Below, piece by piece: positions 49,536 to 58,244 of a stretch of DNA of 64,000 bases (positions within the stretch are counted from its first letter, which is position 1; each line of letters opens with the position of its first letter). The translations under genes and the position numbers were made by a program. Source of the stretch: Brevibacillus_H ginsengisoli (GTDB lineage Bacteria; Bacillota; Bacilli; Brevibacillales; Brevibacillaceae); contig NZ_JBNJQR010000008.1 of assembly GCF_050113715.1 (NCBI RefSeq), positions 186,001 through 250,000 on the forward strand, given 5' to 3'. Below the pieces are notes generated by a model. It saw nothing but the letters and a program-made list of their open reading frames with translations. It was not told where the DNA came from and searched no databases.

Positions 49536-52500
49536 TTATAACTGATCCATGATGAGCGCATACGTATCTTGGGTCGACGGCAGCGGCTTAACGCCCAGCT
49601 GCTCCTGCAATTTGGCCACGCATTTCTCGTACCAGCGGATGGATTGCGCCCGATTATTTTTGCGGTAATAGCAGTACATGAGAAGTCTATACGCCTCTTC
49701 CCAGCAGTCATCGGTCCTTAGAATGGTTTCGCACCAACGGATAGCGGTATCATACTCTTTCATGGCCGCATAGCGGTGTGCCAGATTCTCAGCCCCACGC
49801 AGATAAAGGACATGCAGCCTTTCCCGTTCTTCCATGCACCAATCCTCGTAACGACAATCCGGCAAGTACTCCCCTTGGTAGTAACTCAGTCCTTTTTCCA
49901 ACAAGTGAACAGCCTGCTTCTCCTCTCGCTCATTCAGGCCCAGTGTGACAAAGCGCTCAAATTCCTCTACATCGATCTGATAGCCGGATGCGATATTAAA
50001 GCCGTAGGATGAACCATGACGCTGAACAAAAAATGCACTGGCCCTCGCTTCCCGATTCGGCTCCAACGCTTTGTTCAGGGCATTCAAGGCAACCTTAAAA
50101 TCGCGCGAGGCCGCTTCCTCATCGCTTTCTTCCCAAAGATAATCAAAAATCTCTTCTCTGGCCAACAAGTGCTGCCGTTTGGTGAGCAACAACTGAAAGA
50201 GCTGCTTGGCTTTCCCGCGCTGCCACGCCTTGTCGCTTAACTCTGCGTCTCCCAGCCAGATTCTGAAGTGCCCCAACGTCTGAATTCTAAGCGTGTAGCC
50301 TGGATGGAAAGTGACATTCTGCAAGCCCAGATCGTGCAAAAGCTGTGAGACGTATTCAGGTTGAATCCGCCTTTTTTGAGCTTCAATGAGTAGTGGCATA
50401 AAGATTTGCACGTCGCTTGGCGTAAACATGGTAGGACGTTGCAACAAAAAGTTGTATTCCCCTGACTGAATAGCCAGAAGCGCTTCCGAAACGGCGGGAA
50501 CAAAGCTTTCCCAATCGACCTTCTTAAAAGCTACGTAGCTTAGCCAAAATTGGGAGATAGCCACGATGTAGTTATCCCCACACGCTCTGAACTGCTCGAC
50601 ACACTCATGAAAAATTGGATTCGCCTGCTCAAACTTCCCGCTGTGCGCATAGGCGATCCCCATTCCTAAGCGAATCAAGCCGCCTACCCACTCATCCTTG
50701 ATCGCTTCCGTTTCCTGCACTCCACGATTGGCGTAGGCGAGCGCCAAATCGAGGGCTTTTTCCCGACCATGCAGAAGCGTCAGCCCAAGAAGCGCTTCCG
50801 CTTTCCCTCGTGTCGATTGTAGCTCCTCCATCATTCGCAGTCCCTTGAGATAGAGATGGCGAATCTCTTCGGTTGTGAAGTCAGGGCAGAACATGGTGAC
50901 ATGCGCCTTGCGGATATAGCCACAAGCCTCAACGAACGGAGAGAAAGCCGCTCGACCTAGTTGAATCGCCTTGTCGGCGTAATCAAGCCCTTTTTGCGCT
51001 TCTCCGTTCATCCCGTAGACGAAGGCCAGCAAAAGGGAGGTTTCTTTATACGACTTGGTAAGATGCGAGATTTCTTTCCCTTTTTCCTCATTCCATTTCT
51101 TTTCCAACAGGTGGATGGCAGACTGTAACCGGCCTGTGCGAAAATAAAGACGGGATTCAATATCGACCTCTGTCTGGGATACCAGCTCCTTGCTGCGAAG
51201 ATACCACTTCTCCGCTTCAACTGAGTTGCCGCGATTCGTGTAGATTTCGGCCAATAAACGATAGAGACGCGGAGCAAGCTCGGAACAATTCTCATCCAGC
51301 AGTTGGATCGCTTCCTTCAACAATTCTTCAGCCTTTATTCCTTGGACACTATCGAGGTGCACACGCGCTTTGCCTTCGAGACCAAGGCATTGCGAGTAGA
51401 TATCACCGTTCGTTTGCGATAATTGAACGAACTGATCATAAATTTGCAAGGCCTGCGGGTACAAACAACGAAAACGCGCGGCCTCCGCTTGATAGAACCA
51501 CAGCTTGTAATACTTGTTTTTCACTTCATCTGGAAGCGTTCTCACTTTCTCTACCAACTCTTCCAAATTTTCAGTCTTAATCATTTGTTCCGCATAATGG
51601 ACTAAGACTTCTCCCATCTGGTCATAATCGTTGATCTGATACAGGATGGCGAGGGCTTGATCGATCTCGCCTATTTTTCGGTAATAGGCCGCTACAGAAT
51701 GCAGGATAGAATCTTTGATTGACGGATCGGCATCCAGTTTTCTCTGCAAAAACTGACGGAAAAGCCGATGATACCGATACTGATGGCTCTCTAAAGAATA
51801 GATAAATAAATTGCGAGAGACGATTGTCTCCAGGATCCCCCCGGCATTGGGGCCTGCGATATGCATGCACAGATCATCCGAAAACCGATCAAGCGCACTG
51901 GTGTATTCCAAATAGCGTTGAATATGATACTCCTGTTGTTGATAAACCTCCGCATCCAAATAATGCATCAGTTCCTCTCGGATGGCCCTAGGTTCATCAT
52001 CTGGCTTCTCTCCGACTAATCGGATGGCAAGCACCCAGCCTTCTGTTTCCGTATGAATTCGCGTGGTCTGTTCGATTGTGAGCGATAATCTGAATTCATC
52101 CAGAAGCAGAGCTTCGGTTTCTTCCTCTGAAAAGGTTAAGTCCGCCTGATTAATCTCCCAGTACTCTCCTCGCGTCTTCATCAGCCGTAGCCACGGCCAA
52201 AGCGGCATTTGTCTCGAGATCACCACCATCCGAACAAGTGGAGGAAGATTACGAACAACGAGCTGAGTCCATTGATCGACGAAGAACGATTTTTGGACCA
52301 AATGATAATCATCGAGCACGATCAATACTTCTTGTTGTAGCGCCATCAGCTCATTGCTGAATTGAAAGACCAGAAGTTCAATCTCATCCGGATTGAGGTA
52401 TGAATTCAATCCTTCCAAAGTCACCAGCAATTCTTGCCCAAATTCAGGATGCTTCTGGCGAATACTAGCCACGATGTGTGAAATGAAGCGAACCAGATCG

Positions 52501-52721
52501 CCATCCTTTTGCTCTATGTTGTACCAGCTAGCTTGCACTTTCTCGTCAGCCAGAAATGTGGCAAGCATTGTACTTTTGCCGTATCCCGGTCCTGCATGTA
52601 TCAAAGAGAATGGGGTCATTAAGATATAACGCATTTTTTTGGCCAAACGGGGGCGGCGAAGAATATTCTGTTTGATACGCGGCGGAGTACATTTGGTTAG
52701 CAAAATCCGCGTTCTGTTCAT
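49536..52721 (-). CDS. Large MalT/SARP-like transcriptional activator (NTPase, TPR, winged helix, BTAD)
   Basis: A 1061-residue regulator. The N-terminal NTPase resembles MalT: Walker A AGPGYGKST (about residue 43), Walker B VLIVLDDYHLV, and a QASWYNIEQ-DGD segment. A long helical TPR-like middle (about 330-800) follows. The C-terminal part is an OmpR-type winged helix (LGHFRIWLGDAELSDKAWQRGKAKQLFQLLL) plus a BTAD domain (YLPDCRYEDWCMEERERLHVLYLRGAENLAHRY). No LuxR helix-turn-helix is present, unlike MalT. No dedicated target operon adjoins it. The start has no strong ribosome binding site. Confidence 0.85.
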   Translation of the reverse strand: MNRTRILLTKCTPPRIKQNILRRPRLAKKMRYILMTPFSLIHAGPGYGKSTMLATFLADEKVQASWYNIEQKDGDLVRFISHIVASIRQKHPEFGQELLVTLEGLNSYLNPDEIELLVFQFSNELMALQQEVLIVLDDYHLVQKSFFVDQWTQLVVRNLPPLVRMVVISRQMPLWPWLRLMKTRGEYWEINQADLTFSEEETEALLLDEFRLSLTIEQTTRIHTETEGWVLAIRLVGEKPDDEPRAIREELMHYLDAEVYQQQEYHIQRYLEYTSALDRFSDDLCMHIAGPNAGGILETIVSRNLFIYSLESHQYRYHRLFRQFLQRKLDADPSIKDSILHSVAAYYRKIGEIDQALAILYQINDYDQMGEVLVHYAEQMIKTENLEELVEKVRTLPDEVKNKYYKLWFYQAEAARFRCLYPQALQIYDQFVQLSQTNGDIYSQCLGLEGKARVHLDSVQGIKAEELLKEAIQLLDENCSELAPRLYRLLAEIYTNRGNSVEAEKWYLRSKELVSQTEVDIESRLYFRTGRLQSAIHLLEKKWNEEKGKEISHLTKSYKETSLLLAFVYGMNGEAQKGLDYADKAIQLGRAAFSPFVEACGYIRKAHVTMFCPDFTTEEIRHLYLKGLRMMEELQSTRGKAEALLGLTLLHGREKALDLALAYANRGVQETEAIKDEWVGGLIRLGMGIAYAHSGKFEQANPIFHECVEQFRACGDNYIVAISQFWLSYVAFKKVDWESFVPAVSEALLAIQSGEYNFLLQRPTMFTPSDVQIFMPLLIEAQKRRIQPEYVSQLLHDLGLQNVTFHPGYTLRIQTLGHFRIWLGDAELSDKAWQRGKAKQLFQLLLTKRQHLLAREEIFDYLWEESDEEAASRDFKVALNALNKALEPNREARASAFFVQRHGSSYGFNIASGYQIDVEEFERFVTLGLNEREEKQAVHLLEKGLSYYQGEYLPDCRYEDWCMEERERLHVLYLRGAENLAHRYAAMKEYDTAIRWCETILRTDDCWEEAYRLLMYCYYRKNNRAQSIRWYEKCVAKLQEQLGVKPLPSTQDTYALIMDQL

Positions 52722-52916
52722 TTTTCTCGTTCATCCCTCTCCACTCATGACCTTGCAAGCAATTCTTCTAAGGTAGCCCTAAAAACGTATGGGTTGATGA
52801 CTGGTAATATTCTTTGGATTCGTGGAGGATAGGCAAAATCCTGCCAACCTCCTTATCTTTCCTACAAAGCAGTCGAAGTAGTTTATGAAGCAAACAAAAC
52901 GATCAAGGCATTTTCA

Positions 52917-52953
52917 TAAAAAAACCACCAGCTGACTGAACAGGTGGTGGTTG
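52917..52953 (-). terminator. Terminator of tRNA-Ser copy 1
   Basis: On the minus strand ACCACCACCTG / CAGCTGGTGGT-type stem followed by TTTTTTT directly after the tRNA. Between here and the big regulator gene (52722-52916) nothing else was seen. Confidence 0.8.
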
Positions 52954-52967
52954 CATTTCATTATGTA

Positions 52968-53056
52968 TGGCGGAGGGAGAGGGATTCGAACCCCCGTGAC
53001 GTTGCCGCCTAACGGTTTTCAAGACCGCCCCGTTATGACCACTTCGGTATCCCTCC
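52968..53056 (-). tRNA. tRNA-Ser(UGA), copy 1
   Basis: An 89-base type II tRNA with encoded CCA. Acceptor GGAGGGA pairs with TCCCTCC (+ strand 52972-52978). The anticodon loop CTTGAAA carries UGA (Ser). A long variable arm and T-loop GGTTCGAATCC are present. Identical to copy 2 at 53537-53625. Confidence 0.95.
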
Positions 53057-53086
53057 AAAGCACGCTCGTAATTAGCGAACAAATTT

Positions 53087-53115
53087 ATTCTACAACAAAT
53101 TTGTGCAAAGTACAA
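53087..53115 (-). promoter_or_regulatory. Promoter of tRNA-Ser copy 1
   Basis: On the minus strand TTGTAC (53110-53115), 17-base spacer, TAGAAT (53087-53092), about 30 bases before the tRNA. Confidence 0.65.
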
Positions 53116-53150
53116 GCCTTTTTATCGATATTCCATTTGAAATCATTACC

Positions 53151-53282
53151 TTACCGCAAAGTCTTGAGATCCGATTGCACATGAACGGTTATGATGATCG
53201 GCTGCACATCGGATTTGCCGCATACTGGGCATTCTTCACTATTTTGGAAAATATTGCAGCAATCTTTGCATGTATACCTCAT
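53151..53282 (-). CDS. 43-residue zinc-ribbon microprotein
   Basis: A short gene between the two tRNA-Ser genes. It begins MRYTCKDCCN and continues to CPVCGK, giving Cys5-x2-Cys8 and Cys18-x2-Cys21, a rubredoxin- or zinc-ribbon-type knuckle pair. The C-terminal half is a predicted strand-rich tail (VQPIIITVHVQ). A strong GGAGGGG ribosome binding site lies six bases before ATG 53282. The four-Cys spacing with a good site argues for a real gene; function unknown. Confidence 0.7.
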   Translation of the reverse strand: MRYTCKDCCNIFQNSEECPVCGKSDVQPIIITVHVQSDLKTLR

Positions 53283-53396
53283 TCTGATTCCCCTCCAGAA
53301 GATCTTCTTGTCTCGTCAGTATACAGGAGTTAGAATGAGGATCTTGTCAGTATTTGAAGGTAAATCTCCCAAGTTTGTTCGTCAAAATACGCAAAG

Positions 53397-53483
53397 AAGA
53401 AAAGACGATGTCTTTTCTTTAGCGGGCTTACGCAAATGGAAGGAATGGTTAATCTCTTTAGAGATAAAGTGATTAACCATTCC
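53397..53483 (+). repeat. Dispersed hairpin repeat, copy D (internally deleted)
   Basis: The outer arms of the large hairpin abut each other: AAGAAAAGAC-GAT-GTCTTTTCTT (53397-53419). The shared GCGGGCTTACGCAAATGGAAGG linker follows, then the small hairpin GGAATGGTTAATC / GATTAACCATTCC (53443-53483). The 180-base middle part found in copies A and B is missing. Confidence 0.75.
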
Positions 53484-53492
53484 AAATACAAT

Positions 53493-53521
53493 AAAAAAGC
53501 TGATAGATTTCTCTATCAGCT
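53493..53521 (-). terminator. Terminator of tRNA-Ser copy 2
   Basis: On the minus strand AGCTGATAGA / TCTATCAGCTTTTTT directly follows the tRNA. Confidence 0.88.
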
Positions 53522-53536
53522 ACAGTTTATGTAGTA

Positions 53537-53625
53537 TGGCGGAGGGAGAGGGATTCGAACCCCCGTGACGTTGCCGCCTAACGGTTTTCAAGACCGCCCC
53601 GTTATGACCACTTCGGTATCCCTCC
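53537..53625 (-). tRNA. tRNA-Ser(UGA), copy 2
   Basis: Identical in all 89 bases to copy 1, with encoded CCA, anticodon UGA and long variable arm. Own promoter and terminator. Confidence 0.95.
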
Positions 53626-53661
53626 GTGTGTAACAACCAGCTTTTGCTTGGCACATGTATG

Positions 53662-53690
53662 AATATAGCATACCAGAAATGAAAGTGCAA
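53662..53690 (-). promoter_or_regulatory. Promoter of tRNA-Ser copy 2
   Basis: On the minus strand TTGCAC (53685-53690), 17-base spacer, TATATT (53662-53667), about 37 bases before the tRNA. Confidence 0.7.
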
Positions 53691-53745
53691 GACTTTTTAA
53701 CAAAGATTTTTTACGCACCCAATTTTCAAAAAAAAAGTGATACTG

Positions 53746-54849
53746 TCATGCACCACCTTCTTGGCGCAAAGCAGCGATCACCTGATCTTGCTCTTCTTTT
53801 GAAAGAAAAGGACTCATGGGAATGGCAAAAATCCGTTCTGATACTTGTTCCGCCACCGGGAAGTCTCCCTTTTGATAGCCAAGTGAGTGATATACCTCTT
53901 GTAAATGCAGAGGGATGGGATAATAGACTGCTGTTTGGATATCAGCTTGGATGAGCTTATCCATGTAGTTGTCACGCTCGCCGGATTCCAGGCAGAACAG
54001 GTGGTAGATGTGGGGAGCATCTGGCGATTCCGCTTGAATTAGTAAGGACGTTTCTTCTGCCAAGAACTCACGATAACGATCGGCCAACTCTCGTCTTTGG
54101 TCATTCCATTGATCAACACGCTCCAGCAAGACACCCAAAATGGCGGCGTGAATTTCATCAAGACGGCTGTTATACCCGATCATTTCGTGGTAATACTTCT
54201 TGGAGCTGCCATGTTGGCGTAATTTTTTGATCGTTTCGGCAAGTTGGCTGTCATAAGTGGCAATCATCCCCCCATCACCAATCGTCCCCAAATTCTTCGT
54301 CGGAAAGAACGAGAAGCAGGATGCGTGCCCAAGACTACCTACCGGCTTTCCCTTATATTTGGCTCCGAACGCTTGGCAGGCGTCTTCAACGACGATCAAA
54401 TTGTGTTTTTGGGCGATCCCCATGATTTCGTCCATCGCAGCTGGTTGCCCAAAGATGTGTACGGGAATAATCGCCTTCGTTGCGGGAGTGATTTGGGCTT
54501 CAATCAGTGTGGGATCTATATTGTATGTGTGTCTGTCTATATCTACAAATACAGGAACAGCCCCAACCAGTGAAACAGCCTCCGCACTTGCAAAAAAGGT
54601 AAATGGGGTGGTAATCACTTCATCGCCTTTACCGATTCCATAAGCCTTTAAGGTAAGAACTAACGCATCTGTGCCATTGGCCACTGTGATCACGTGAGGT
54701 ACTCCCAGATAGCTTGAGAGCTTCTTTTCCAGCTGATCGACTTTCGAACCCATGATATATTGACCGCTTGAGAGAACCGCTTCCACTTCACTCATGATCT
54801 CTGCTCGCAATGAGAGAAATTGTCGTTTCAAATCAACTAACGCAATCAT
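53746..54849 (-). CDS. DegT/DnrJ/EryC1/StrS-family sugar aminotransferase
   Basis: A 367-residue PLP-dependent aminotransferase that adds an amino group to a nucleotide-linked keto-sugar. PLP Lys in SFFPTKNLGTIGDGGM, cofactor contacts VVEDACQAFGAKYKGKPVG and TVANGTDALVLTLKA, and the C-terminal HIYHLFC region. Follows two GT2 genes on the same strand with a 45-base gap, suggesting a surface or spore glycan with an amino sugar. GGAGG precedes ATG 54849. Confidence 0.9.
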   Translation of the reverse strand: MIALVDLKRQFLSLRAEIMSEVEAVLSSGQYIMGSKVDQLEKKLSSYLGVPHVITVANGTDALVLTLKAYGIGKGDEVITTPFTFFASAEAVSLVGAVPVFVDIDRHTYNIDPTLIEAQITPATKAIIPVHIFGQPAAMDEIMGIAQKHNLIVVEDACQAFGAKYKGKPVGSLGHASCFSFFPTKNLGTIGDGGMIATYDSQLAETIKKLRQHGSSKKYYHEMIGYNSRLDEIHAAILGVLLERVDQWNDQRRELADRYREFLAEETSLLIQAESPDAPHIYHLFCLESGERDNYMDKLIQADIQTAVYYPIPLHLQEVYHSLGYQKGDFPVAEQVSERIFAIPMSPFLSKEEQDQVIAALRQEGGA

Positions 54850-54894
54850 ACTTTACCTCCTCATCACTTTCGGGTCTTGCACCAAGATGATCCG

Positions 54895-55815
54895 TTATAA
54901 CAAATCCAGCCGACGTGTTGCGTCTGTGAAAAATCCTCGGTTTCCAACTGATTGCTGAATGTAATAAAGGGCTTCCACGTGATCTCCGAGAATCATTTGT
55001 TCGACATCGGAAGAGTTAGAAGGGATAATCCTGTTTTTTTTTATGACGTTGACCCCAGCTACATGCCCGATCTTCAATCCTCGCAATACCGCAATGGCCA
55101 TTGCCTTGGGAGGAACGCATAAATTGTCTGCTCCGATTAGATCAACCGCTGATTTCTTCATGGCATGGGGAACCTCTGTTAAAGAAGAATCCTTTAGTTC
55201 AGGTATCCGTAAAATCCGGTTTAGAAATGATTTGGCGATGCGCACCGAATCAATGGGAACATACCGCTTCCGATAAGGATTCATATTATTAAGAACAATA
55301 TCCTTGCTTCCGTAGCATTCCGCAACAAATGGAAGCATTTCTTCCGGACTCAGCAGCATATCCGCATCAATAAAAAGCAAAATACTTCCTGTCGCTTTCA
55401 GTGCACCAATTGCTCTTCCCACGTCAGGACCTAACAGATGACCATAAGAGAAGCAGAGCGCTCCATATTTAAGGCATTGAGTCAAGATTGTATTTGTTGA
55501 ACTGTTTTCTACAACAATGATCTCCTTTGGTTGAATCTTTTGGACGTTCCTCAATAACTGTTCTATGGTTTGCTCAACCGCGCTTTCTTCTCTATGGCAT
55601 GAAGCAATGATGACCGAGAGTTCTTCCTTGTTTTTCTGCATGATCAATGTGTAGTCAACGCTTGCTCTAGGGATCGCGATTCTGCTTCTGCGGAATCTCC
55701 ATTGTTTCAAGACACCGCGCTTTTCTCTCCCCCATTTTCTTCGTCTCGTGCTTTTCCCTCCTTTTAACCGTCTGGAGGTCAGTCGTACTTTATTCCGAGC
55801 GCGTCTCTTCTTCAT
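54895..55815 (-). CDS. GT2-family glycosyltransferase with basic N-terminal tail
   Basis: A 306-residue family 2 glycosyltransferase. The first 45 residues are very Arg/Lys-rich (KKRRARNKVRLTSRRLKGGK). The GT-A core has VIIASCHREESAVEQTI, VVENSSTN, LGPDVGRAIGALKATG and the metal DxD in LLFIDADMLL. HAMKKSAVDLIG and ILGDHVEALYYIQ are shared with the upstream paralogue, which it overlaps by 26 bases. No membrane helix. The basic tail might bind anionic polymer or nucleic acid (inference). Confidence 0.82.
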   Translation of the reverse strand: MKKRRARNKVRLTSRRLKGGKSTRRRKWGREKRGVLKQWRFRRSRIAIPRASVDYTLIMQKNKEELSVIIASCHREESAVEQTIEQLLRNVQKIQPKEIIVVENSSTNTILTQCLKYGALCFSYGHLLGPDVGRAIGALKATGSILLFIDADMLLSPEEMLPFVAECYGSKDIVLNNMNPYRKRYVPIDSVRIAKSFLNRILRIPELKDSSLTEVPHAMKKSAVDLIGADNLCVPPKAMAIAVLRGLKIGHVAGVNVIKKNRIIPSNSSDVEQMILGDHVEALYYIQQSVGNRGFFTDATRRLDLL

Positions 55816-56623
55816 GGTTAGAGGTTTCCCCCTCTTGATGTTGCTGGTTTATGTGAGGTGTACTGATCACATCGTTCAAGGCAAATCGCTGACTTCGAAA
55901 ACCAGCGAATCCTCCTCGCCCACCTTTCTTTTCGATCAGTTCACAGATCGCTTCCACATGATCTCCCAAGACAAGGTTCTTAATCGATATATTACGTCCT
56001 TTTCGTATTCGATTCAGGCGATTCGTTTGAACCAGTTTACCTCTTGAAATCTTTAACCGCTTCAATACCGCCATCACATGCGCCTTGGGTGGAACCGCCA
56101 GATTTTCATAGCCAATGATTTCAACAGCTCTCCGGCTTAAGGCATGCGGGACGCTCGTAAACGAGCTACCCTTCAGGTCAGGTCTTCCCAGCATCAGATT
56201 CAGGGCTCGCTTGGCTTCAGGTATCGAATGTCTGCCCATACCCGAATAGGAATTCAGCACAACATCAGAACCACGGATTACCTCTAGACAATACTCACGG
56301 AGGGTAGAGCAAGGCACCACAAAATCCGCATCGATAAACAACAAGATTTCCCCTCTTGAGATTAAGGCTCCTATCGCTCGGCCCACATCATGTCCAAGAG
56401 CCGTTTGATATTCAAGCACGTTGACCCCCATTTTTTTTGCCTTTTCACTTGTATTGTCAGTGACTCCGTTACACACCACAATGATCTCCGTGTTATTGCT
56501 TATTTTTTGTGCCTCAGCGATTACTTTGCTTATCGTTTTTTCTTCATTTTCGGTTGGAATGATGACAGAAATCGGGATAGAATCAGGGATAGTTGGAGAT
56601 TTTTTCTTCCGATGCGATGGCAA
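55790..56623 (-). CDS. GT2-family glycosyltransferase, paralogue of the next gene
   Basis: A 277-residue family 2 glycosyltransferase: VIIPTENEEKTISKVI, IIVVCNGVTDNT, LGHDVGRAIGALISRG, DxD in LLFIDADFVV, VPHALSRRAVEIIG, and LVLGDHVEAICELI. The C-terminus ends in a charged tail. TTG 56623 follows GAAGG. The pair arose by tandem duplication (shared GRAIGAL, VPHAM/L, GDHVEA). Likely builds a glycan with the aminotransferase downstream. Confidence 0.82.
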   Translation of the reverse strand: MPSHRKKKSPTIPDSIPISVIIPTENEEKTISKVIAEAQKISNNTEIIVVCNGVTDNTSEKAKKMGVNVLEYQTALGHDVGRAIGALISRGEILLFIDADFVVPCSTLREYCLEVIRGSDVVLNSYSGMGRHSIPEAKRALNLMLGRPDLKGSSFTSVPHALSRRAVEIIGYENLAVPPKAHVMAVLKRLKISRGKLVQTNRLNRIRKGRNISIKNLVLGDHVEAICELIEKKGGRGGFAGFRSQRFALNDVISTPHINQQHQEGETSNHEEETRSE

Positions 56624-56722
56624 TTTGTCACCTTCTTTCCACTGAACCTGCGACCTCTTCCTCCTATCATATGATCCGTTTCAGTAGGTGGACACGGCAT
56701 CTATCTCTATAAGACATACAGA

Positions 56723-56753
56723 TGGAAAAAGGCCGTCGATTTCTCGACAGCCC
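56723..56753 (-). terminator. Terminator of the yodTSRQ-aldehyde dehydrogenase operon
   Basis: On the minus strand GGCTGTCGA-GAAA-TCGACGGCC-TTTTT about 40 bases after the dehydrogenase stop; one mismatch in the stem. Confidence 0.8.
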
Positions 56754-56791
56754 AAGGTTGCGTATTGGATTACCAGACTGATATCTCTACC

Positions 56792-58216
56792 TTATTTTTT
56801 AAAAACGACTAGTTTCAGTTCCGTCATTTCTTCAATCGCGTATCGGACGCCTTCCCGGCCGGTTCCGCTCTCTTTGACCCCGCCATACGGCATATGATCG
56901 ACACGGAAGGTAGGAATATCATTAATCATGACTCCGCCGACATGCAGCTCTTCAGCGGCTTGGAACGCAAGCTTCAAATTATTCGTGTAGATGCCCGCTT
57001 GCAGACCGTAACGGGAGTCATTCACCAACGGAATCGCTGCTTCAGCCGAAGGAACCGGATGAATAATAACGACTGGTCCGAATACTTCCTGACACGATAC
57101 CTTGGCATCAAGCGGTACATCTGTCAGCACAGTTGGCGGCAAGATTCTTCCCTCTGTCTGACCTCCACACAGAACCGTAGCTCCCCGTAGCTTGGCTTCC
57201 TCAATCCAGGACAGCGCTCTCCCAGTTTCCTTAGGATTAATCATGGCGGAATAATCCGTAGATTCATCCAACGGGTCTCCCCCTTTAAGCTTACGGGTAT
57301 GCTCAACGAACGCTTCCACAAACGCCGGGTATATCGTCTCGTCTACGTAAATCCGCTGAACGGAGATACACACCTGACCAGAATAGGCGAAAGCCCCGAA
57401 TACACATCGGGAAACGACCTCATCCAGATTCACGTCACGATCCACGATCACTGCGGAATTGGAACCCAGCTCAAGCGTAACGCGTTTCAATCCGGCGCGA
57501 TTGCGAATTCCGATTCCTACTGACGGAGAACCTGTGAAGGTAATTTTCTTCACTCGTGGGTCTTCTACCAGTTTATCTCCGACTGTGCCGCCGCTTCCTG
57601 TTATCACGTTCAATGCCCCTGCTGGCAGTCCCGCTTCCTGTACAATCTCCGCCAGAAACAAAGATGACAACGGAGTCTGAGAAGCCGGCTTCAAGACAAC
57701 CGAATTTCCCGCCGCGAGTGCTGGCCCCACCTTATGAGCTACCAAATTCATAGGAAAATTAAACGGCGTAATCGCTCCAATTACACCAAGCGGTTCACGA
57801 ACGGTATAGGCCACCCGACCTTCTCCACCTGGCGCAGCATCCAATGGAAGCGTATCTGTATGTATCCGTTTGGCTTCTTCCGCCGCAAACTTGTACGTCT
57901 GAATGGTTCTCGCTACTTCGCCTCTTGCCGTTTTTATCGGTTTGCCCGCTTCCAACGCAATGATACGAGCCGCTTCCTCCGCGCGTTGCTCAAGCAATTG
58001 GACGATTTTCTCCAAAAATGCCCCCCGTTGATGAGCAGGCAGCTTTCGCATAGTCGCTGCCGCGCGCTCCGCAGATTCAATCGCCGCTTCAATTTGGTCA
58101 TGGCTTGCCATCGGAATCTGTGCCAGGGTGTCTCCACTGTAGGGAGCCAACAGAGGGGAATACTGTTCTGCTTGCACCCATTCCCCATTGATAAACATAG
58201 ACTTTTTCACGTTCAT
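56792..58216 (-). CDS. Aldehyde dehydrogenase (NAD(P)+)
   Basis: A 474-residue aldehyde dehydrogenase. Cofactor and catalytic parts: TPFNFPMNLVAHKVGPALAAG, Asn169-type residue in PFNFP, Glu in VTLELGSNSAVIVD, Cys in GQVCISVQRIYVDE, and EVFGPVVIIHP. Related to lactaldehyde/semialdehyde dehydrogenases. Last gene of the operon, so it may oxidise a semialdehyde made by the class III aminotransferase at its head. AAGGAGGAG overlaps the start; GTG 58210 is an alternative. Confidence 0.9.
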   Translation of the reverse strand: MNVKKSMFINGEWVQAEQYSPLLAPYSGDTLAQIPMASHDQIEAAIESAERAAATMRKLPAHQRGAFLEKIVQLLEQRAEEAARIIALEAGKPIKTARGEVARTIQTYKFAAEEAKRIHTDTLPLDAAPGGEGRVAYTVREPLGVIGAITPFNFPMNLVAHKVGPALAAGNSVVLKPASQTPLSSLFLAEIVQEAGLPAGALNVITGSGGTVGDKLVEDPRVKKITFTGSPSVGIGIRNRAGLKRVTLELGSNSAVIVDRDVNLDEVVSRCVFGAFAYSGQVCISVQRIYVDETIYPAFVEAFVEHTRKLKGGDPLDESTDYSAMINPKETGRALSWIEEAKLRGATVLCGGQTEGRILPPTVLTDVPLDAKVSCQEVFGPVVIIHPVPSAEAAIPLVNDSRYGLQAGIYTNNLKLAFQAAEELHVGGVMINDIPTFRVDHMPYGGVKESGTGREGVRYAIEEMTELKLVVFKK

Positions 58217-58244
58217 CTCCTCCTTCAGTTATTTTACCATATAT

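Noticed and set aside
52546..52758. A 70-codon frame overlapping the start of the large regulator, with GAGAGGG before its ATG
   Set aside because: The site could serve a short upstream frame, but most of this frame lies within the conserved NTPase coding region in another frame and has no protein-like features.
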